A DNA stretch of 64,000 bases from Linum tenue (lineage: Eukaryota > Streptophyta > Magnoliopsida > Malpighiales > Linaceae), in the NCBI GenBank assembly GCA_946122785.1, contig CAMGYJ010000002.1, positions 38,528,495 through 38,592,494 on the forward strand. Direction: 5' to 3'. A program made the position numbers and the translations under genes. The notes below the pieces were generated by a model, which saw only the letters and a program-made list of their open reading frames with translations, had not been told where the DNA came from and did not search any database. Positions 56,828 to 64,000 of this stretch are shown here, piece by piece (the first letter of the stretch is position 1; the number at the start of each line of letters is the position of its first letter).

Positions 56828-59158
56828 CACTACAAAAAAGACAGGCAGAAGTGACGAAATCCTTCTGACGACACTATTTTTTTGTTGGAAATAAACTTTT
56901 TGTGACGACACTATTTTTTTGTTGGAAATAAACTTTTTGTGACAAAAATTTGTTGTCCTCATAAAAACGTAAAATATTTGTGAGGAACATCAATACTCGT
57001 CAATAATGTCTAAAACATTCGTCACTAAAAGTCAATTTCGCCAATACGAGGAACATCATCTCACTTTTACTGTGGACATTTTAACTTTTGTCAAAAATAC
57101 AAATTATTTATGACCAAATTGTAATAGGCGTTAGAAATAATATGTTTTTCTGACGCCGAAAAGGAAGGGGAAATTATTGAATTTTATATTTTGAGGACAC
57201 AAATTTTTCCTCAGAAAATATTGTTGGAAAAAGTATTATTTGTTAGGAATTTCCCTATCTCTCAGAAAATAAACCTTTTTATGAGGGAACATATTTTATC
57301 GTCGATATAAGTTTGTTAGAAAAGTGACTGGACAAAAAGCCATCACAAATGATTATTTCGTTGAAATAACTTCGTGATAAAAACACATTCTGTGAAGAAT
57401 TTATATGTCGCCAATAATATGCAAACATTGTCGTCACATATAGAACATTATTGACAAATTTCGCTTGTCAGAAAAGTTTCGTTACATATGCACAATTTCT
57501 TAGTTTTAAGAGTTGAAATTAAAGGTCATGAATGTACTCTAACCATGAATCTCTTGTTCGCAAAAACAAAGTCCAGACCAGTTAGATTGATTATATTTCT
57601 TCTCTGCAATAAAAGAAGGAAGTCGAGCAGATTCAATTCCTTTCTTCCTATGCAATAAACGAATGAACTCCATCAGATTCATTCCTTTTTTTCTCTGCAA
57701 TAAACGAAGGAAGTCCAAAGAAATTGATAAAGGGAAACAAAGAAAGGGGAAGAATCAAAACAATCCTTGTTCACAAACCAAGTCCAAAGATGATGGCTTT
57801 GTCTTATAATTTTAGGCATCATCTGTAAAGCAATAAAAATAATTGGCCTACATCAATTTACATGAAAGTTCATCATTTTAATTGGTTAGTACGTTAGTTT
57901 TGGTCAAGAAGGAATGGGTTCGATTCTCCAAATTGCTTCCAATTACTTAATTAATTTTTTAAACTAAACTCGGAACTCTAAACCCTAAAACCTAAATCAT
58001 GAACCCTATAAAAATCATGATTGACTTGATTATATCCAGTGGTGGAGGCAGTTTGGTAGAGGGTGGGTCTCGGGACCCACCTCGTTTCGAGCTAGAACAC
58101 AAACTTATTAATTAATATTTGTACTTAATTCATAATACGTAAATCCAACGCGTCATGTTCACCATTTTTACTTGTGTGACAACATATTGTAGAGAACTTT
58201 GTGACACACATATATCAAATAATTCTAATTGTTTAATATGATTTTACGAATTCATAATTTAATGTTGAGTTCTCTATTCTCAAACGAGGGAATTAGTCAA
58301 TAATTTAAGAAACATATCGTAGATTATTTAAATATTAATAAAATTATTTTCAAATATTTCTATTTGTACATCGTACCCATTTCAAGTGAGATTCGTGTCG
58401 GCCCACTTATCACATCTCAGTGGCCTGATTTGTGGCTTGTTGTTTACTTAGTTTAAGTTTAGTACTTGTTTATTTGTTTTTGCCTAATTTATAGATTTAT
58501 TTGTTTTATTTAATTAGAACTAAAGGGGTGGGTATTTTATTAATTCCTTGAAAATCGAAGGACAAATTATAGGGTATATAAACAACTTTAACAACAAACC
58601 CTAGGTAGCAGATGACACTGATGATGAGGCAGAAGGACACAGAATTGAACTGTCACCGCCCACCGTCATCGCTCAGTCATGGAGATCCAAATCACAACTA
58701 TCGTCCTCTAAAATCTGACTAAGGTAAGTGTTTTGGAGGCTTTCGATTGAGTTGATTCTCTCAATGGGGATTTTTTCTGATATTGAGAGCGTGAAGAGAG
58801 CGTCATTATTATATTATATTTTTTTTATTTATTTTAACATTATAAAAAATGATATACTGTAAAATTATTAAAATAAATTTATTTAATCATTAATAGGTTT
58901 TTCATTTACTTGAATAATACCCTCTAGGGCTTAATTGCGATAGAGTGATAAATATAATGAATTGGAATAACATTTTTTAGTATAAATTTATATTAATTTG
59001 TAATATCAATTTCATTTATATTTCTTTAAGTAGCAATTTGTTGACAATTAGAAAATAAAGATCAGCAAATAATAATAACAAAAACGATAACGTTAAATTG
59101 TTGGAGGGAGCCCAAAGATCATTTTGTTAATTAATAGGGCAGACTTAAAATATAGAAC

Positions 59159-59881
59159 ATCGAAGTTCCGCCTAAACTCAAATTCTTCATTTGGCAATGC
59201 CTCAAAGTCATACTTCCCACAGTAGTGGCCCTTCAATCTCGAGGAGTAGACTGCCATAATAGGTGTCCTGTGTGCTGGAGACATCGGGAGAGTATTGAAC
59301 ATTTATTCTTCAGATGCCCCCCCAGCCATCAGATTGTGGACTTTAGTGGGGTTGAGCAACTTTATTGAGACCGCCCAGACTGTTAACTTTAGTCTATGGT
59401 GGCGACATGTCATGGTCTCCGAGACCGCCCCATTCCACATTCTCCAATGCGTCTGTTTACTTTCGAGAATCTGGAAGTCTAGAAATGAATTGACCTTTGA
59501 ATTTACCCAACCCCATGTCCGTTCCCTATCCAGACAGTTCTACAACCAGGTCCTCGAAATCTCCAGTCTTCTCCCAATGCTATTTCCTTTGTAGCCTCAA
59601 GATCCTTGACCCACGTGATAGTCGAAGGTGATTCCGAAGTGGTTGTCAACCAAGTCCGTCAAGGCGTTTCAGAAGACTCGATTGATGGTCCGGTGTTACG
59701 AGAGTGTCTTCAGATCCTTAGCTCTTTGTCTATTTGTATAGAGTTTAGGGCGGTACCTAGAACCGCCAACAGTGCTGCCTATAGAGTGGAGCGTAAAGCA
59801 CTGCTTTTGTCTCTTGTAGAGCTAGAATCTTTTGATTTCTTGGGGGTGGCTTCTTTAGAATCTTTTAGGGGTCCTGGGTAG
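59159..59881 (+). pseudogene. LINE ORF2 fragment in CACTA, second copy
   Basis: Matches 4350-5072, with the same zf-RVT and RNase H-like remnants and the same breaks. Confidence 0.75.
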
Positions 59882-60031
59882 AATTGCAAGCTTAACTATT
59901 TTTTCTCATTGATATTACTCAGAAATATAAAAAAAAGACTAAAAATATAATTTAATATTTTGGGAGGGGGATCTCGAAGCTTCCCCATCTTTTCACCTTT
60001 TGTTCATCACAATCTCTATCCCTCTTCACTT

Positions 60032-60356
60032 TTAATTAAAGAGGAATTTTACAATGCTATATAATATTGGTGCTATAGGTTTTTGCCTTTATGGTACAAT
60101 TTGAAATTGTACATTTAACGTTATGGTACAACTTCAGATTGTACCTATACTTTTTGTACAAATTCTTTTATGGTACAGCTTAAACTTGTACCTTATGTGA
60201 TGGTACAACTTCAAATCTTGAAGTTGTACCATAACATAATGATACAAATTCCTTTATGGTACAACCTAAACTTATACCTTTAATGTTATGGTACAACTTC
60301 AAGTTGTACATTAAAGCACCAATGCTATATAGCATAGTAGAAGTGCTCTTAATTAA
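60032..60356. mobile_element. Nested MITE-like inverted-repeat element, second copy
   Basis: Matches 5221-5545, with identical terminal inverted repeats and internal ggtacaactt units. Confidence 0.65.
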
Positions 60357-62336
60357 ATCCACCGAACATCAGAGAAATGCTCCGCTCGCTCCTCCAATTC
60401 CTTTGTTCTTTTTCATAGACCTTCAATCCAAAACCCGTAGTTCCATCTTTCAAACACTCACGAATCCCACTTCACCTACTTCGTCTCATATGCTTCCGAA
60501 ATTGATGTTTCCCGATTTTGATTCCAACCAAACCCTGAAGATATCGTTGCATGTCAGCAGGTGATCATCCACAAGAGCTTGAAGCTTCACCATATCGTTT
60601 TATCCAAACCTCTCTGATGGCTTCCCTGCTTCATCTCCCCTACTTCTCCCCTGTCGACCGAGCGGTCAACATCGAACCCAGCAACTCTTGCTTTCAGCTT
60701 CTCCTCGCTGACCATAAACTTGGTTACATGCTGAAAATTTATGGAGATGAGTATGTTTTTTTCACAATCACACTTCTTCTCTGTCGTCGGTTACCCAAGC
60801 CAAGATGCATTGCATACTCGAGGCTTTGGCTAGCCATTGGAGAAGGAGGAAGAAATCGCAACGTGCAGCGGCAGTGGGTGGGAGAGGAAGCGACAAAAAT
60901 TTGTTCTTTTATTTTTCAATTAATAATTTTTATTAAATGTATTCGATCTGATTTTCTAATAAATGTATATAGTAAATTGTGAACTATAATTATCATTGAT
61001 ATTAAAGAAAATGTCATTGAATAATATTTTGTTGGTGTTTTCAATATATGATCATTAATTTTGTTGTTGGGAAATGCATAGACAATAATTACGTTTCAGG
61101 TTTCCAGGGATTAAATGTATTTACTTAGTGTTCCGACAAAACTATTGCGTCGGTAATTTCATTTCTGAGGAGTTCTCCATTCATGAGGACTTTACTCGTC
61201 AGAAATAACAAAAGGGTATTTTGGGAACAAAAAATTTGCCTAATTATACAACCTTTTCTGACATTAAACAAGTCATCACAAAAACACATAAGAGTATTTT
61301 GGGATGAAAATTCCAAAGTGTTATTAAAAAAAATATTCTCACAAATACTTAAACTAATAAAATAATTTCCTTAGACATAGGTTTTCCTCTCTCACAAAAA
61401 TTTTTCGTCAAGTTTTTTTCTCAAGGGTATTTCTTTTCTAACAACGATAAGTTGGGTTTTGAGGACTATTTATCCTCACAAAAATGTTTTTATGACGCCA
61501 ATTTTTTCTGGACTATTACCCACGGACCTTTACCCCACGACCCCGCTAACGACCGTATTTCGTCAGAAAAAACTTTTAGTGACGAGAAAAGGCCTTTTGT
61601 GATGCCAATTGTCTGGTAACATCTGCCAGTCTTTTTTGTAGTGATGACATCGTATGTAAACAAGAATAACTTAGGAAATAGTGGTAATTATGTTATATCA
61701 TTAATAATACATAGAATGAACGTTGATAACCTTACATTAGGTCATTAACAATAGACCAAAATCATTATACAAGAAGATTCTAATAAATGACCAAATCATT
61801 ATACATTAGAAGTTAATAGTGAAAGTTATAGTAATTGTGAACGAATTATGACATCGTGGAACATTATCAAGAAGATTCTAATAAATTACCAAATAATTAT
61901 GCATTAGAAACTTTAATAATGGTGGTGCATAATATTTGATAATCTATCATATGCATTGATAACAATAATAAAAAAATATTTTGGCAGATTTAATAAAAAT
62001 GTTGATAACATTAATTGAAAATAATGATAATGTTTTTATATATCGTTAATAATACATTGCATCAATATAGCTATTGTTACATTAGATTGTTAAAAAAAAT
62101 TCCAAAAATACTAATAATTTAATATCTTGTCATTCTAAATGCATTATGATTTAAGTTAAAACTGATGAGTTATTAATAATAATTCGTAAGTAATGAAACA
62201 TTCCACGTCGACACTACTCTCGAGCACCATTAATTCATTCATTCATAACAAGGCACCATTATTCCTCATAAATTTGCACTACACACGGTTCAAGCTCCAA
62301 AGAGACAAGAAGGGCTCATCAAGAACAAATGTTGTG

Positions 62337-64000
62337 GAAAACATTCATCCATACCCAAAATGCTCTCGCCACACTACCGCCACCGTCGCCAATTTACTCC
62401 TCAGTCAGTCGAGATCTGCATGCCATCAATTGCTGCCCTGAATAAATATTCCCCTTCCATACCATTTCCAGCTGCCGAAATCGGAGCCTTCAATGTTAAC
62501 AAAATCTCCAATGTCAGGCCAGATTACACCTGGGAGAAGTGTAGCAGAGGAGTAAATGGAGGTATCCTCAGCATTAACACCGCCGTCAGCCAATCAAAGA
62601 TGCTGCCCAGGGGAAAGAGCCGTAAAGGAGTGGCAAGCCAAGAGAAATCAATGCAGCCACCGCCCAGACCACCTGAGAAAACGACCATTATTCCGTATCT
62701 AGGGAAGGAGATATCCAAAGGCGAGAGAAGAAGATTTAAAGCTCGGGCAGTGGGGACTGGAAAGAATACGAAGGGAAGGAAAGAGGGAACCTGTCACGAG
62801 GTAGATCTGCACTGCACAAACCATAAACGTAGTCACTGCAAGCAAATCTTGGAAGTTATTGCAACAATCATTATAACCAACAAGAGAAGGAAGGTCAGAC
62901 ATCTAAAGCATTGGCCACAGCGAGTAAAGGCAACGACAGTTAGAGGAGGCAAAAGGAAAGTCAATTCCCAGCAGGCTGCAGGCAGCCCAGAAATAGCCAA
63001 TACAAGGAAGAGTGGAGTTAATGCGAAGTGCAGGCAGGACAGGAGAAGATCGAGAAGAAGGATAAGAGAGAGGCAGGGGAGACCCAACCTACTACCAACC
63101 TAGAGAGAATTAAACACACTCCAGGTAGGGAAGAGCTAGATGAAGAGTCAATCCCAGCACTATAAAAAGAGGTCAATCGAGGGTAACCATCCATACTCAC
63201 CTCCAGTTCATCCTCAACGAATGAAGCACAACCCCACAAACACAGGAGAAAACAAAGAAACCCCGTCAATTACCAACATCCTTCTACCCCCCCCCCCCCC
63301 CCCCACCCCCAAATGGCAATGGAAAACCACCAGATTAACCTGCGAGGAGAGAGGAGCCACTTAGTCTTGAATGTCAAACCAAAGGTGACAGGGGCCAGAG
63401 GAAGCGGCATGGCCATGCTGCTCTGCAAGTGGGTCACAGACATCAACATCAGCCTCCAAAAGGCCAAGAACACATTAGCAAGCAAATGGCGCGCTTATGG
63501 TGAGGTTCAAGCAACCAAAGAGGCGGAGAATCTCTATGTATACTCCTTCCAAAACACTACCCAACGAGATGCAGTCTACGACGCCCGTCCATGGAATCTG
63601 GGGAATACACTGATAGCACTAAGGAAATGGGACGGCGAGCAGAAGGCGGAGCCAACCGACATCCCGACAGTCACGCTTTGGGTCCAGATGCATGACGTGC
63701 CACAATCGCTCAAAGATGAGGAATCAATCCAGGCTGTTGCAGAATACATCTTCCCTCATTACTACGAGATTGATCAATCCAACTTCGAGTTCAGGGGCTG
63801 GCTGAAATTCATCCGAGCCAAGGTAGAAGTGGACCTCGACAAACCCATCCCCATCGGCTTTGAATACCCACAGGGGGAAAGATCCATCTGGGTTAGCTTC
63901 AAGTATGAGAGGATTCTGGACCTTTGCTACTTCTGCGGGAAGCTAGGACACCTAATCCAAAACTGCCTACTGAGAGAAGAGCACAGAAGAAGGGGGCTAA
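62337..64000 (+). mobile_element. LINE, second copy, truncated by the window end
   Basis: Follows the same aagaacaaatgttgtg (62321-62336) as the full copy at 7525. The C-run in the 5' region is 18 bases here against 15. Confidence 0.92.
63313..64000 (+). CDS. LINE ORF1 protein, second copy, 3' end outside the window
   Basis: Same start as the 8495 frame. 229 codons are visible, including the CYFCGKLGHLIQNC zinc knuckle near the right edge. No differences that break the frame are seen. Confidence 0.88.
   Translation, partial: MAMENHQINLRGERSHLVLNVKPKVTGARGSGMAMLLCKWVTDINISLQKAKNTLASKWRAYGEVQATKEAENLYVYSFQNTTQRDAVYDARPWNLGNTLIALRKWDGEQKAEPTDIPTVTLWVQMHDVPQSLKDEESIQAVAEYIFPHYYEIDQSNFEFRGWLKFIRAKVEVDLDKPIPIGFEYPQGERSIWVSFKYERILDLCYFCGKLGHLIQNCLLREEHRRRGL

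Larger units (their letters stand above)
56828..61643. mobile_element. Non-autonomous CACTA transposon, second copy
   Basis: Same termini as 2021-6832, with atg target duplication at 56825-56827 and 61644-61646. 4816 bp, four bases longer through small homopolymer indels. Confidence 0.9.
54805..64000 (+). repeat. Copy 2 of the >9 kb direct repeat
   Basis: Collinear with 1-9182; see that entry. Its left neighbour here is EXO70. It runs past the right end of the window. Confidence 0.97.

Noticed and set aside
1..64000. The 9 kb direct repeats as LTRs of a giant element
   Set aside because: They contain nested complete transposons, lack TG/CA ends and primer sites, and flank ordinary genes.

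Overview
The window is nuclear DNA from a flowering plant, most likely a eudicot. Its genes carry AT-rich GT-AG introns, and the protein families are plant ones: a MORC ATPase, a pollen Ole e 1-type proline-rich protein, a CC-type (ROXY) glutaredoxin, an EXO70 exocyst subunit and a PPR remnant. Five classes of transposable element lie between them. I cannot name the species. Nothing prokaryotic or viral stands out.

Layout. 1-9182 is a near-identical direct copy of 54805-64000, about 54.8 kb apart. Both copies run off the window: copy 1 on the left, copy 2 on the right. Each holds a non-autonomous CACTA transposon (2021-6832; 56828-61643). That CACTA carries a piece of a LINE reverse-transcriptase gene and a nested small inverted-repeat element. 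Each copy also holds the start of one L1-type LINE. In copy 1 the LINE is complete (7525-14238, 15-16 bp target duplication). It sits beside a minus-strand PPR pseudogene, which is itself split by a young non-autonomous LTR retrotransposon (14625-20642, 5 bp target duplication, LTRs about 1% diverged). 20.9-29.1 kb is repeat wreckage: a hAT transposase fragment, CGGGTT minisatellites, an old LTR, a MULE-like element and a duplicated stretch upstream of MORC.

Gene island, 29.1-39.4 kb. MORC (plus) converges on the Ole e 1 family gene (minus). The intron of the latter contains an oppositely oriented tRNA-Val(AAC), and a long (GA)n tract lies upstream. A hAT MITE (8 bp target duplication) and a ROXY-type glutaredoxin (minus) follow. 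Three of these genes show a frame break near the C-terminus: MORC, the Ole e 1 gene and the glutaredoxin. In the glutaredoxin one missing base removes the conserved C-terminal motif.

39.6-52.3 kb is again element-rich. It holds a MULE-like element with a perfect 49 bp-arm GC-rich palindrome, a diverged LTR related to the 14.6 kb element, a MITE with a 9 bp target duplication, a 719 bp tandem duplication, and Cassandra-like fragments that resemble the internal promoter of 5S rRNA. EXO70 (minus, two exons) ends exactly where the second copy of the large repeat begins to be visible.

No multi-gene pathway is visible; the genes are independent. The most notable features are the 54.8 kb-spaced repeat, the nested elements with readable target duplications, the tRNA inside an intron, the palindrome and the C-terminal frame breaks.
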